Below the pieces are notes generated by a model that was not told the origin of the DNA, did not search any database, and worked only from the letters and a program-made list of their open reading frames with translations. The position numbers were made by a program, and so were the translations under genes. A stretch of DNA of 64,000 nt from contig NZ_JACFXW010000002.1 of assembly GCF_014158035.1 (NCBI RefSeq), positions 457,001 through 521,000 on the forward strand. Reading direction: 5' to 3'. The DNA is from Rhizobium sp. G21. GTDB taxonomy: Bacteria > Pseudomonadota > Alphaproteobacteria > Rhizobiales > Rhizobiaceae. Positions 27,620-37,827 of this stretch are shown one piece after another. Each line of letters opens with the position of its first letter. Within the stretch, counting starts at the first letter, position 1.

Positions 27620-29157
27620 CGGCGCCTCTTTACGACATCGCCATCATCGGCGGCGGTATAAACGGCGCGGGCATCGCCCGCGACGCAGCGGGCCGCGGCC
27701 TCAAGGTCTTTCTCTGCGAGAAATCCGATCTGGGGTCTGCGACGTCCTCGGCTTCGACCAAGCTCATTCACGGCGGTTTGCGCTATCTCGAACATTACGA
27801 ATTTCGCCTGGTGCGGCATGCGCTGGCCGAGCGCGAGGTGCTCTGGGGCATTGCGCCGCATATCATCTGGCCTCTGCGCTTCGTCCTGCCGCATCGAAAG
27901 GGCTTGCGCCCGGCATGGCTATTGCGGCTGGGGCTTTTCCTCTACGACCATATCGGCGGGCGCAGGAAACTGCCGGGCACGAAGACGCTTCGTCTGAACA
28001 GGCATGAGGCAGGCGAGCCGCTCCGCGACGTCTCCTCGATCGGCTTCGAATATTCCGATTGCTGGGTGCAGGACAACAGGCTGGTGGTCCTGAACGCCCG
28101 TGACGCCGAAGCGCATGGCGCCGATATCCGCACCCGCACCCGCTGCACCCGCGCCGTCCGTGAAGCGGATGGCTGGCGGCTATCTCTCGAAGACTGCTAT
28201 TCCGGCACAGTGGACACGATCCGCGCCAAAGCTCTGATCAATGCTGCCGGACCCTGGGCCGACCGTGTGCTGGCGACGGCGATCGGCCGCAATGCGCCGG
28301 GGTCCGTGCGGCTGGTCCAGGGTTCGCACATCGTCGTGCCCAAACTGTATGACCATGACCGCTGCTATATTTTCCAGAACCCGGATGGCCGCATCGTCTT
28401 CGCCATTCCCTATGAGGATGATTTCACGCTGATCGGCACCACCGATGTCGACTATACCGGCGATCCCGCCGCAGTGGCGATCACTCAAAAAGAAATCGAC
28501 TATCTCTGCGGCGCCGCCGCCTCCTATTTCAACCGAACCATCGCGCCCGGCGATGTCGTCTGGACCTATTCCGGCGTCCGCCCGCTCTATGACGACGGCA
28601 AGGCCAACGCGCAGGAAACGACGCGCGATTACGTCCTGACGCTCGATGGAGATGGCAATCAGCCGCCGCTGCTCAACATCTTCGGGGGCAAGATCACCAC
28701 CTATCGCTGCCTCGGCGAAGATGCGTTGTCGCGATTGGCGGAGCGCTTCCCGGAATGGAGCAGCGGGCGTGGCTGGACGAAGGACAGAAGTTTGCCCGGC
28801 GGAGATTTCCCGGCAGGAGAGGCCGGTCGCGTCGTCGCCGGATTGCAGCGCGACTATCCTTTCCTGACCGAAAAGGCGGCGCGTCGCCTTGTCCGCCATT
28901 ATGGCACGGAAGCCCGCCGCATTCTCGGCGCTGCCCGCACTCCATCCGATCTCGGAACCGCGTTCGGGCCGGAGCTGACCGAGGCCGAATGCCGCTACCT
29001 GATCGACTATGAATATGCGCGTGAGGCGGCGGATATCGCCTTTCGGCGGACCAAGGCCGGCATTCGCATGAGCCCTGAAGAACTCGACGCGCTCGACCGT
29101 TGGATGAGCGCTGCGCGGATCCGGACGTCGCCATTGAAAGGCGTCGTCAACGGCTGA
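27616..29157 (+). CDS. GlpD-family FAD-dependent glycerol-3-phosphate dehydrogenase
   Basis: Membrane-associated respiratory flavoenzyme, 513 aa. N-terminal FAD fold IAIIGGGINGAGIARDAAGR, then the GlpD signature SSASTKLIHGGLRYLEHYEF, and a C-terminal helical domain. It would oxidise G3P to DHAP and pass electrons to quinone. EryB, the erythritol-phosphate dehydrogenase of Brucella, belongs to the same family, so a polyol phosphate other than G3P is possible here. ATGA overlap with the HAD gene; 126 bases before the first permease gene. Confidence 0.88.
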   Translation: MTAPLYDIAIIGGGINGAGIARDAAGRGLKVFLCEKSDLGSATSSASTKLIHGGLRYLEHYEFRLVRHALAEREVLWGIAPHIIWPLRFVLPHRKGLRPAWLLRLGLFLYDHIGGRRKLPGTKTLRLNRHEAGEPLRDVSSIGFEYSDCWVQDNRLVVLNARDAEAHGADIRTRTRCTRAVREADGWRLSLEDCYSGTVDTIRAKALINAAGPWADRVLATAIGRNAPGSVRLVQGSHIVVPKLYDHDRCYIFQNPDGRIVFAIPYEDDFTLIGTTDVDYTGDPAAVAITQKEIDYLCGAAASYFNRTIAPGDVVWTYSGVRPLYDDGKANAQETTRDYVLTLDGDGNQPPLLNIFGGKITTYRCLGEDALSRLAERFPEWSSGRGWTKDRSLPGGDFPAGEAGRVVAGLQRDYPFLTEKAARRLVRHYGTEARRILGAARTPSDLGTAFGPELTEAECRYLIDYEYAREAADIAFRRTKAGIRMSPEELDALDRWMSAARIRTSPLKGVVNG

Positions 29158-29283
29158 AAAAGAGGCGCTTTCCCACCGGGACTGCGCAGGACGAACCGGC
29201 GGTTGAGGAGCCGCCTTGATCGAGAGGATGGGACGCGGCTCTCTCCGCGTCCGGTCGGCATTCGCTCTTGGGAGGAGTACGGA

Positions 29284-30171
29284 ATGTCCGTATTGCAGGT
29301 GAAACGCATCGCGATCTCGGATTCGCCATGGCCTTGGCTGGCGCCGCTCGTCGCCTTGCTCGTCGTCTTTACGATCTATCCTTTGCTCTACAATATCTGG
29401 CTCAGCTTTCACGAGTTTCTGCCGCGCAAGCGCACGCTCGCCTTTGTCGGTTTCGACAACTGGATCCAGCTGTGGAACGACACCCGGTTCTGGGGCGCTC
29501 TCGGCGTCACTTTCATCTATTTCTTCATCGCTTTGATCTTCGAACTCGTGCTGGGCATGGCGATCGCTCTGTTGCTGGACGCCGAACTGCCGGGCTTCGG
29601 CGCGTTGCGCGCGGTCCTCTCGATGACGCTGGTCATCCCGCCCGCGATTGCCGGCATGATGTTCCTGCTAATGGAGGATCCGCAATTCGGCGCAATCACT
29701 TATTTCCTCAATCAACTCGGGCTTCTCGACAAGACGACGCCCATTCTCGCGACCTCTTCGCTGGCGCTGGCGGGCGTGCTGGTGGCGGAAATCTGGCAAT
29801 GGACGCCGTTCATGGTGCTGATCTTCATGGCCGGCCTGCGCTCGCTGCCAGCCGAGCCCTATGAGGCGGCGATGATCGACGGCGCTTCCGCCGTGCAGAT
29901 GTTTCGTCGCCTGACGCTTCCGATGATGAGCCGGGTCATTGCCGTGGCCATCCTGCTGCGCGGCATCGATCTGTTCCGCGTCTTCGACTACATCTTCGTG
30001 ATGACCTCCGGCGGCCCCGGCACCGCGACCTATACGGTCAGCCTCTATGCCTGGCAGCAGACCTTCAGCAATCTGAAATGGGGCTATGGCGCGACCCTCA
30101 GCCTGGTCAGCCTGGTGATCGTGATGATCATGGCCAATCTGTTCATCAAAATCTTCAAGGTGAGGTGGTGA
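29284..30171 (+). CDS. Sugar/polyol ABC transporter permease 1
   Basis: MalF/UgpA-type inner-membrane subunit of about 295 aa with six membrane segments. The EAA loop reads EPYEAAMIDGASAVQMFRRLTLP. Start ATG 29284 has GGGAGGAG eight bases upstream. The gene ends two bases before the second permease. Imported solute is presumed to be a polyol or sugar handled by the enzymes of this operon. Confidence 0.88.
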   Translation: MSVLQVKRIAISDSPWPWLAPLVALLVVFTIYPLLYNIWLSFHEFLPRKRTLAFVGFDNWIQLWNDTRFWGALGVTFIYFFIALIFELVLGMAIALLLDAELPGFGALRAVLSMTLVIPPAIAGMMFLLMEDPQFGAITYFLNQLGLLDKTTPILATSSLALAGVLVAEIWQWTPFMVLIFMAGLRSLPAEPYEAAMIDGASAVQMFRRLTLPMMSRVIAVAILLRGIDLFRVFDYIFVMTSGGPGTATYTVSLYAWQQTFSNLKWGYGATLSLVSLVIVMIMANLFIKIFKVRW

Positions 30172-30173
30172 CC

Positions 30174-31053
30174 ATGCGCCAGAGCAGAACCGCAAGCACG
30201 GTGCGCACCCTCGCAGGCTGGCTCGTCGTCGCGATCTTCTTTTTCCCGATCTTCTTCTGGACGTCGGTCGCCTTCCGCAACGCCAAGGATATCTTCAGCT
30301 GGCCGCCGAAATTCTTCGATTTCGACCCGACCGTCCGCAATTTCGAGAAGGTGTTCGGCATCTCGCTGGGCTTCGGCTACGGCACGCAGGAGACGGTCGA
30401 TCCCGGCGGCGGCAATTTCTACATGGCCCCGCGGCTTCTGGATTCCATCATCGTGGCGACCTTCTCGACTGTCCTGGCCATCGTGGTCGCCACGCTCGCC
30501 CTATTGTTTGTCCCGCATGCATTTCCGCGGCCGCCACGAATTCGTCAACTGGGTGCTGTCGACGCGCATGATGCCGCCGGTGGCGGTGGCCATTCCGATG
30601 TTCTTCATCTTCAAGCAGTTCAGCCTGCTCGACACCTATCTCGGGCTGATCCTCGTGCACGGCCTGATGAATCTGCCGCTCGCCGTGCTGCTGATGAAGA
30701 GCTTCTTCGACGACATCCCGGCCGAAATCGACGAGAGCGCGCTGCTCGACGGCGCCTCGCGCTGGACGATCTTCCGTCGCATCGTTTTGCCGATGGCCAA
30801 AGGGGGCATCGCCGCCTCCGCCGTGCTCTGCTTCATCTTCAGCTGGACGGAATTCCTGTTCGTCCTGACCCTGACGCAGACCGGCATCAAGACCGTTCCC
30901 GTCGTGTCCTCGACCTTTGTGACGTCGATCGGCACGGCATGGGGCAATATGGCCGCCTTGGGAGCGGCGGCCATCGTGCCAGCCTTCATCGTCATCCTCC
31001 TGGTTCAGCGCCACCTCGTGCGGGGGCTGACCATGGGATCGCTGAAGCAATGA
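30174..31053 (+). CDS. Sugar/polyol ABC transporter permease 2 (one frame break)
   Basis: MalG/UgpE-type subunit, about 292-293 aa. The N-terminal half holds the first membrane segments (WLVVAIFFFPIFFW) and the second half has the EAA loop DESALLDGASRWTIFRRIVLP. The frame shifts near 30499-30503 by +1 or -2: removing one C gives ATLAYCLSRMHFRG, adding GC gives ATLAAYCLSRMHFRG, the latter more usual for the family. Everything else is normal. Start ATG 30174 is coupled to the stop of permease 1. Confidence 0.84.
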
Positions 31054-31129
31054 ACCGGCGGCCTGGAGGGGCCAGCCGAAACATCAATCCGGCCGACGCT
31101 TTCGTCGTTCGATAGAGGAGGAGAAGAGC

Positions 31130-32629
31130 ATGAAAGACAGTTTGAGGAAATCATATCTGGCTTCGATCACGGACAAGTTCGTCCGCGGCCAGATGGGCCG
31201 GCGCGACTTCCTGCGCGCGGCCGGAAAGCTCGGATTGGGCGCAGGCGCGCTCGGCATGGGTTTCGGCAATCGTCCCTTCAGCATGGTCACGAGCGCACAG
31301 GCCGCCGAACAATTGGCGCCCAACCCCGAAATCCTCGCCTGGCTCAAGGACGTCGCCAAGCCGTTCGCCGGCACGACGCTGAAGCTCGCGACGGAATCGA
31401 CGCCGCCGTCCAACGCCATCAACAGTCAGCTCAAGAAATATTTCGAGGAAGCCACCGGCATCAAGGTCGAGATCGAAGTCCTGCCGCTCGAGCAGGTGCT
31501 GCAGAAGCTGACGCTCGACGTCGCCTCTTCGCTCGGCACCTATGATCTCTATTATATCGACCAGAGCTGGGCGGCGAGCTTCAGCCAGGATGTGTTCGAT
31601 CCGCGCGAACAATATTCGGGCAAGGCCGATCTCGCCATGCCCAACTACAATCTCGACGACTTCCTGCCGGCGCTGGTGGACGGGATTTCTAAATACGAGG
31701 ATCGCTGGGTCGGCGTGCCCTATGACATTCCGATCTTCATCATGATCTACCGCAAGGACATCTACGACAAGTTCAACCTCAAGGCGCCGGAGACGCTGGA
31801 AGAGCTGTACACCAACTCGAAGATCATCGTCGATGAAATGGGACCGACCGTCTATGGCACGAGCGGCCAGATGAAGTCGGGCCATTACAGCCTGGAATGC
31901 GACTGGACGGCCTGGCTCTGGGGCCATGGCGGCTCGATCTTCGGACCGGACGGCCAGTTCACCGGCAACGACGAAAATGGCATCGCCGCGATGGAATACT
32001 GGACCAAACTCAAGGCCACCATGCCTCCCGGCGTCGATGGCTGGACATGGGACGGCCAGGGTCAGTCGGTGGCCCAGGGCGTTGCGGCGTCCATGTTGTC
32101 TTGGGGCGAGTTCTTCCCCTATTTCGACGATCCGACCCAGACCAAGGTCTCCGGTCTTTGCGAAGTGGCCGTGCCGCCGCGCGCCTCGTCGCTGCGCACG
32201 GTCAAGGAAACAGGCTACGGCGAAATCCCCGGCGTCGGCCATCAGGGCGGCTCCTCGCTCGCCGTTTCGCGCTATTCGAAAAACCCGGACGCCGCCTGGA
32301 TCTTCATGCAATGGGCGACCTGCGCCGACACCCAGGCGCTGATCACCACGCTCGGCGGCGGCACCGGCCCGACGCGGTCGTCGGTCTATGACGATCCGCG
32401 CGTGCTCGCCAATGCCCGCGTCGGCGCGGGCACCACGCGCCACCTGCCGGTGGTGCGCGAGACCATCGCCAAGCATATGGGTTCCGAGCCGGATCTTCCG
32501 GAATGGGCGCAGCTGTCGAGCGACACGATCCCGGTCGCGCTCGGCAAATATTTCGCCGGCAATTATGGTTCTCCCAAGGAAGCCATGGACGACATCGCCA
32601 AGCAGGTCGGCGAAGTCCTCAAGGGCTGA
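31130..32629 (+). CDS. Tat-exported extracellular solute-binding protein (sugar/polyol ABC importer)
   Basis: Family 1 binding protein (SBP_bac_1), 499 aa. A twin-arginine signal RRDFLRAAGKLGLGAGALG begins at residue 24 and cleavage is likely after AQAAE. Start ATG has GGAGGAG upstream. Expression in excess of the permeases is suggested by the stem-loop just downstream (32641-32668). Use of the Tat route is common for this subgroup in Rhizobiales. The ligand is not evident from the sequence. Confidence 0.87.
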   Translation: MKDSLRKSYLASITDKFVRGQMGRRDFLRAAGKLGLGAGALGMGFGNRPFSMVTSAQAAEQLAPNPEILAWLKDVAKPFAGTTLKLATESTPPSNAINSQLKKYFEEATGIKVEIEVLPLEQVLQKLTLDVASSLGTYDLYYIDQSWAASFSQDVFDPREQYSGKADLAMPNYNLDDFLPALVDGISKYEDRWVGVPYDIPIFIMIYRKDIYDKFNLKAPETLEELYTNSKIIVDEMGPTVYGTSGQMKSGHYSLECDWTAWLWGHGGSIFGPDGQFTGNDENGIAAMEYWTKLKATMPPGVDGWTWDGQGQSVAQGVAASMLSWGEFFPYFDDPTQTKVSGLCEVAVPPRASSLRTVKETGYGEIPGVGHQGGSSLAVSRYSKNPDAAWIFMQWATCADTQALITTLGGGTGPTRSSVYDDPRVLANARVGAGTTRHLPVVRETIAKHMGSEPDLPEWAQLSSDTIPVALGKYFAGNYGSPKEAMDDIAKQVGEVLKG

Positions 32630-32640
32630 TCCCGCGAAGC

Positions 32641-32668
32641 CGGGCGCGGGAGGAAACTCTCGCGCCCG
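32641..32668 (+). other. Stem-loop after the binding-protein gene
   Basis: CGGGCGCGGGAG and CTCTCGCGCCCG pair over 12 positions (one G-U) with a GAAA tetraloop, 12 bases after the binding-protein stop. No T-run. Probably protects the upstream mRNA or attenuates downstream transcription, as often after binding-protein genes. Confidence 0.6.
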
Positions 32669-32706
32669 TCCCCAGGTGTTGAACAGCAGCAATCCGAGAG
32701 TCTGAC

Positions 32707-33431
32707 ATGACAAGCAAACCTCTGATCGCCATTACTGGCGCAAGCTCCGGCATCGGCGAAGCGACCGCCCGGGCCTTTTCCGCAGCCGGCCACCCTCTGC
32801 TCCTCATGGCGCGCCGCCTGGATCGGCTCGAGGCGCTCGGTCTGCCGAATGCGGTTCTGAAGAAGGTGGATGTGCGCGACCGCGCCGCAATTGCAGACGC
32901 CGTGCGTGATGCGGAAGCAATCCATGGCCCTGTCGACATGATGTTCGCCAATGCCGGCATCGCCCGTCTCGGGGATATCGCCAAACAGCCGCCCGAAGAA
33001 TGGGACGAGATGATCGACATCAACGCCAAGGGGTGATGAACAGCGTGCATGCCGTGCTGAACGGCATGATCGCCCGCAAGACGGGCACCTTGATGATGAT
33101 GAGTTCGATCGCCGGCCGGAAAGTCTATCCCGATCACACCGTCTATTGCGGCACCAAGTACTTCGTCCACGCGATCTCTGAAAGCCTGCGCGCCTATCTT
33201 GCGCCGCATGATGTGCGGGTGATCGTGCTGTCGCCTGGGATCATCGACACCGAAGTGCTCGATCATGTGAAGGACGAGAAGACGCTCGCCAATTACAAGG
33301 CCAACAAAGCGGCCATCGGCGGCGGCATTTCCGCCGACATCGTCGCGCAACTGATCCTCGACGCCTACCAGCTGCCGCAACGCGCCATCGTGCAGGAAAT
33401 CGTCATCACGCCGACCCGGCAGACCTACTGA
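32707..33431 (+). CDS. Short-chain dehydrogenase/reductase (one frame break)
   Basis: Classical SDR of about 241 aa, YdfG/clan type. The cofactor motif is TGASSGIGEAT, NAG is in FANAGIARL, and the catalytic Tyr-x-x-x-Lys is YCGTKYF after the Ser in MMSSIAGR. The frame breaks in the G4 run 33030-33033; one extra G gives DINAKGVMNSVHAVLNG. NADP or NAD use cannot be decided. Inside the polyol operon, it probably oxidises a polyol to a ketose or the reverse. Confidence 0.84.
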
Positions 33432-33463
33432 CGCGCAGATCTTCTCATTGATTGGAATTCGAC

Positions 33464-34528
33464 ATGGCCACCGTGGAATACAAGAATATCGGCAAGTCCT
33501 TCGGCGCCTTCACCATCATGCGCGACATCTCCTTCCTGATCGAGGATCATCAGTTCGTGGTGCTGCTCGGTCCCTCGGGATGCGGCAAGACCACGCTGTT
33601 GCGCATGACCGCCGGACTTGAAACGGTGACCGCCGGCGATCTGATGATCGGAGGCCGCAGGGTCAACGACGTGCATCCCCGCGACCGCGACATCGCCATG
33701 GTGTTCCAGAACTACGCGCTCTATCCGACCATGAAGGTCTATGAAAACATCGCCTTCAGTCTGGAAGTGGCGAAACTGCCGCCGGCCGAGATCAAGACGC
33801 GGGTCGAGCGGGCCGCCGAAATCCTCAACCTGACGCCCTACCTGCAGCGCTACCCCAAGGAACTGTCCGGCGGCCAGCGTCAGCGCGTCGCCATGGGCCG
33901 CGCCATGGTGCGGGAGGCGGCGGTGTTCCTCTTCGACGAGCCGCTCTCCAATCTCGACGCCAAGCTGCGCGCGCATATGCGCACCGAGATCCGCCAGCTG
34001 CACAACCGGCTCAAGACCACGACGATCTATGTAACCCATGACCAGATCGAGGCCATGACCATGGCTGACAAGATCGTGGTGATGCGCGCCGGCAAGATCG
34101 AGCAGATCGGCACGCCTGACGACGTCTATGACCGACCGGCCAGCAAATATGTCGCCGACTTCATCGGCTCCTCCGCGATCAATTTTCTGACCGGCGTCGT
34201 GGTCGCCGATGAGGGCGCCCCGGCCGTAGACACCAAGGCGGGCAGGGTCCGGATTACCCCGTCGCATGCCGTCGAGCCCGGCCGGCGCGTGGTGATCGGC
34301 ATGCGACCCACCGATGTAACCGTCGACGAGGCTGGCGGGATTGCGGCGCGATCGCTGCTGATCGAGCGCATGGGCCATGACGCGCAACTCTGCTGCGAAG
34401 GACCGGAGGGACAATTCCTCGCCATCGTCGACAAGAGCGCGCGCTTTGCCGACGGACAGGAGGTTCGCTTCGCGATCGCGCCTGAGAAGGTGCACGTCTT
34501 CGACGCCGAAACCGAAAACCGGCTCTGA
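33464..34528 (+). CDS. Sugar/polyol ABC transporter ATP-binding protein (UgpC/MalK type)
   Basis: About 354 aa with C-terminal TOBE regulatory domain. Walker A GPSGCGKTT, signature LSGGQRQR, Walker B VFLFDEPLSNLDAKLR and H-loop YVTHDQIEAMT are intact. Start ATG 33464 (MATVEYKNIGK). It completes the importer formed with the two permeases and Tat binding protein upstream; insertion of the SDR gene between binding protein and ATPase is unremarkable. Confidence 0.9.
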   Translation: MATVEYKNIGKSFGAFTIMRDISFLIEDHQFVVLLGPSGCGKTTLLRMTAGLETVTAGDLMIGGRRVNDVHPRDRDIAMVFQNYALYPTMKVYENIAFSLEVAKLPPAEIKTRVERAAEILNLTPYLQRYPKELSGGQRQRVAMGRAMVREAAVFLFDEPLSNLDAKLRAHMRTEIRQLHNRLKTTTIYVTHDQIEAMTMADKIVVMRAGKIEQIGTPDDVYDRPASKYVADFIGSSAINFLTGVVVADEGAPAVDTKAGRVRITPSHAVEPGRRVVIGMRPTDVTVDEAGGIAARSLLIERMGHDAQLCCEGPEGQFLAIVDKSARFADGQEVRFAIAPEKVHVFDAETENRL

Positions 34529-34587
34529 GGAGCCACATGAATGACAGCGAACCCGCCGGTCGCCGCGCGGGCAGGAAGGATATTGCC

Positions 34588-36634
34588 ATGAAATCGAGAT
34601 GGAACGACGGCGATTTCGCCTCCGTGGTGCAGGCCTATGTCGACAAGGGCGTCAATCGGGATCTCGCCATTCGCACCTATGCGACGCGGCTGCTCGGCCA
34701 GGATCCTGAACTCGTGCTGCATGGCGGCGGCAACACATCCGTCAAGACGGTCATCGCCGATCGCGACGGCTCCGATGTCGAGGTGCTCTGCGTCAAGGGT
34801 AGCGGCTGGGATATGGGCGTGATCGAGCCGCAGGGACTGCCAGCGGTTCGGCTCGAACCGCTTCAGGACCTGGTGAAATTCGACAGCCTCTCCGATGAAG
34901 ACATGGTGATGCTGCAGCGCCGGCTTCTGCTCGATCCCGCCGCGCCCAATCCCTCGGTCGAAGCCATTCTTCACGCCATCCTGCCGTTCAAGCATATCGA
35001 CCACACCCATGCCAACGCCATCGTCTCCCTGACCAATCAGCCGCATGGCGAAGAGCTGGTGCGGGAGCTTTTTCCTGACAGCATCATCGTGCCCTATGTC
35101 ATGCCCGGCTTCGTGCTGGCGAAAGTCTGCGACGAGGCCTTCCGAGCCCAGCCGCGAGGCGACGGCATGATCCTTTTGAAGCACGGGATCTTCACCTGGT
35201 CGGAGGATCCGCGCGAAGCCTATGAGGACATGATCGCCAAGATCGACATGGCGGAGCGCCGGCTGGCGCGCGGGATCGCAAAGCCGTTTAAATCCGCGTC
35301 CCTATCGAGAAACGTCGCGCCCGCTTCGGATATCGCGCCGATCCTCCGCGGCGCCATCGCCATCGATACGGGACTGGAAGGGGCGCCGAAGCGCTTCGTG
35401 TTGGAGCACAGAACCAGCGAAAAGATCCTCGACTTCTGCAATGCGGACAATGCTGCCGATCTCGTTCGCCGCGGCAACGCCACGCCTGAGCATGTGCTCA
35501 TATCAAGCGCTACGGCGTCGCGCTGCCCGCGCCCGATCTTGAAAAGCTTGACGATTGGGCGCGAGACGTCCGAGCCGCCGTCGCCCGCTATGCGGAGGAG
35601 TACAAGGCCTATTTCGAGCGCAACAATGCGCGGGTCGGCGGGATCAAGACCATGCTCGATCCTATGCCGCGCGTCTTCTATGTCCAGGGCGTCGGCCTGT
35701 TCGCCGCCGGTCCGACCGCCAAGAACGCCCGCATTGCCGCCGATGTCGCCGAGGCGACCATCGACGTGATCACCAAAGCGGAGGGCATCGAAGCCTTCGA
35801 GGCGCTGTCTGAAGAGGATCTGTTCGACATCGAATATTGGTCGCTCGAACAGGCCAAGCTCGCGAAATCCGTCGAAAAACCATTGACGCGCCAGGTGGCC
35901 GTCGTCACAGGCGGGGCCGGCGGCCTGGGTCTTGCGATCGCCAAGGCGCTGAAAGCCGATGGCGCGGAAGTGGTTCTCGTCGACATCGCCGAGGACGCGG
36001 TGAAAGCCGAGGCCAAACGGTTGGGGGCGTCGGCGTCGTCTGCGACGTCACCGATCCCGCATCCGCCACAACCGCGGTCGCCCAAACCGTCAGCGCCTTC
36101 GGCGGCATAGACATTCTCATCTCGAATGCCGGCGCAGCGTTTCAAGGCAAACTTCTGGACGTGTCTGACGAGGTGTTCCGCAAGTCGATGGACCTCAATT
36201 TCTGGGGGCATCAGCTGATGTCGCGCGAGGCCGCGAAGGTGATGCGGAAGCAGAACACCGGCGGCGCGATCGTGTTCAACATCTCCAAGCAGGCGGTCAA
36301 TCCCGGCGCGGAGTTTGCGCCGTATGGAACGGCGAAGGCTGCCGCGCTGGCGCTGATGCGGCATTCGGCCATCGAATACGGGCCGATGGGCGTGACCTGC
36401 AACGCCGTCAATGCCGACCGCATCCGCACCGGGCTGATGACCGACGCGATGGTCGAGGAGCGCAGCCGCGCCCGAGGCGTCACGCCGCATGATTACATGC
36501 GCGGCAATCTACTCGGCCGCGAGGTGACGGGCGAGGATGTGGCGGAGGCCTTTTTGCATCTCGCCAAGGCCCGCGCCACCACTGGCGCGGTGATCACGGT
36601 CGACGGCGGCAATGTCGCCGCGATGATGCGGTGA
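34588..36634 (+). CDS. RhaD-like bifunctional class II aldolase/short-chain dehydrogenase (two frame breaks)
   Basis: About 682 aa after correction. The N-terminal class II aldolase domain has GGGNTSVK and the zinc-site HTHANAI; it would cleave a ketose 1-phosphate to DHAP and a hydroxyaldehyde. The C-terminal SDR domain has TGGAGGLGLA, ISNAG and YGTAKAA and would oxidise the aldehyde. Breaks: near 35498-35503 (one base missing, then IKRYGVALPAPD) and the G5 run 36023-36027 (restores RLGGVGVVCDVTDP). Start ATG 34588 has GGAAGGA upstream. Known relatives use rhamnulose 1-phosphate, but no rhamnose isomerase is present here, so the substrate may differ. Confidence 0.82.
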
Positions 36635-36641
36635 GGCGGCC

Positions 36642-37670
36642 ATGGCGAACATTGCGATCATCGGCGCGGGCGTCATGGGCTCGGCGCTATCGGTTCCGGC
36701 CGCCGACAACGGCCATGCGGTGACGCTGGTCGGCTCGCCGCTCGACGACGGGATCATTGAGGTCTTGCGATCGCCCGGCGGCGTGCATCCCAAGCTGGAC
36801 GCGCCGTTGCCAGCCAGTGTTCGGCCCGTCACGCAAGCCGAACTCCAATCCACCGTTCTGGACGAGGCGGATGTCATCATTGCCGGCGTCAGCAGCCCCG
36901 GCGTCGATTGGTTCGCCGACTATGTCGAGACCAGGCTCAGCCGTCCCAAGCCGATCGCCTTCGTCACCAAAGGGCTCGATCTGCTGGGCGGCGCGCTCGC
37001 GACATATGCCGACACGCTGCCTCGACGGACGACGCGCTGTCAGGCTTTCGTCGGGATCGGCGGTCCGTGCATCGCGCGCGAACTCGCCAACCGCGTCCCG
37101 ACTTTGTCGATCTACGCCAGTCCCGATCGAGACGTCGCCGATCGCCTTCGCAGCCTTTTGCAAACCCCTTATTATCGCCTGGCGACGACAACTGACGCCG
37201 TGGGCTTGGAGGCCTGCGCCGCGCTGAAGAATTTCTACGCCATCGGCGTGAGCGCGATGCAAACCCGCTATCCCGACGACAGACGTAACGACGGCCAGTC
37301 GAAAAATCCTTGCGCCGGCGCCTTCTCAATCGCCGTTGCGGAAATGACCAGGATCGTCACCGCCTTGGGCGGATCCGGCGAAACGGCCATCGGCCTGGCC
37401 GGCCTCGGCGACCTTCATGTTACGGTCGGCGGCGGGCGCAACAGCAGATTGGGGCATGGCCTCGGCGCAGGCCGGACTGTCTCGGAAGTGCTGGCCACGG
37501 ATCTGAAGGGGGAAACCGTGGAGGGCGTCGACACCGCGCGGCTATTGGCCGATTGGCTGAAGGGGCAGGACGACGCGAGGGCGCAGTATCCGCTCGCTAC
37601 CGCAATCACCGAGGCCGTGCTGGGCGACCGTCTCTTCGAGTTCGACTTTTCGGCTTTGCGCCCGACATAA
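36642..37670 (+). CDS. GpsA-like NAD(P)-dependent glycerol-3-phosphate dehydrogenase
   Basis: 342 aa, intact. N-terminal Rossmann fold IAIIGAGVMGSALSVPAADNG, then a GpsA-type central KGLD and a C-terminal domain with LKNFYAIGVSAM and GLAGLGDLHVT. It would interconvert G3P (or an analogue) and DHAP in the cytosol. It is the last gene of the polyol operon and the third dehydrogenase of glycerol-phosphate type there, besides the AraM- and GlpD-type enzymes, so an accessory catabolic role is more likely than phospholipid synthesis. Confidence 0.82.
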   Translation: MANIAIIGAGVMGSALSVPAADNGHAVTLVGSPLDDGIIEVLRSPGGVHPKLDAPLPASVRPVTQAELQSTVLDEADVIIAGVSSPGVDWFADYVETRLSRPKPIAFVTKGLDLLGGALATYADTLPRRTTRCQAFVGIGGPCIARELANRVPTLSIYASPDRDVADRLRSLLQTPYYRLATTTDAVGLEACAALKNFYAIGVSAMQTRYPDDRRNDGQSKNPCAGAFSIAVAEMTRIVTALGGSGETAIGLAGLGDLHVTVGGGRNSRLGHGLGAGRTVSEVLATDLKGETVEGVDTARLLADWLKGQDDARAQYPLATAITEAVLGDRLFEFDFSALRPT

Positions 37671-37754
37671 CAGCGCCGAAGAGTTCGGCTTGCGCGCGAC
37701 ATCGGTATTCGGCTTTCTATGACGATCAGGTTGGGCGTCTTCTTTTCACCGCAC

Positions 37755-37782
37755 GAAAAAGCCGGGCGCTGTCCGCCCGGCT
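37755..37782 (-). terminator. Rho-independent terminator of the RND operon
   Basis: On the minus strand a 9-bp stem (AGCCGGGCG / CGCCCGGCT, 5-base loop) is followed directly by TTTTT. It lies about 45 bases after the RND gene. The convergent GpsA-like gene ends about 85 bases away. Confidence 0.75.
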
Positions 37783-37827
37783 GGTATTCTCGTCCTTCTT
37801 TCTATGTCCGGCCATCTCGGCCGCCGG

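Noticed and set aside
31151..32713. 520-codon minus-strand frame opposite the Tat binding protein
   Set aside because: Antisense shadow without recognisable domains.
34588..36634. L-rhamnose catabolic locus
   Set aside because: Only the aldolase/dehydrogenase is rhamnose-like; there is no rhamnose isomerase, mutarotase or RhaS-type binding protein, and the three glycerol-phosphate-type dehydrogenases do not fit.
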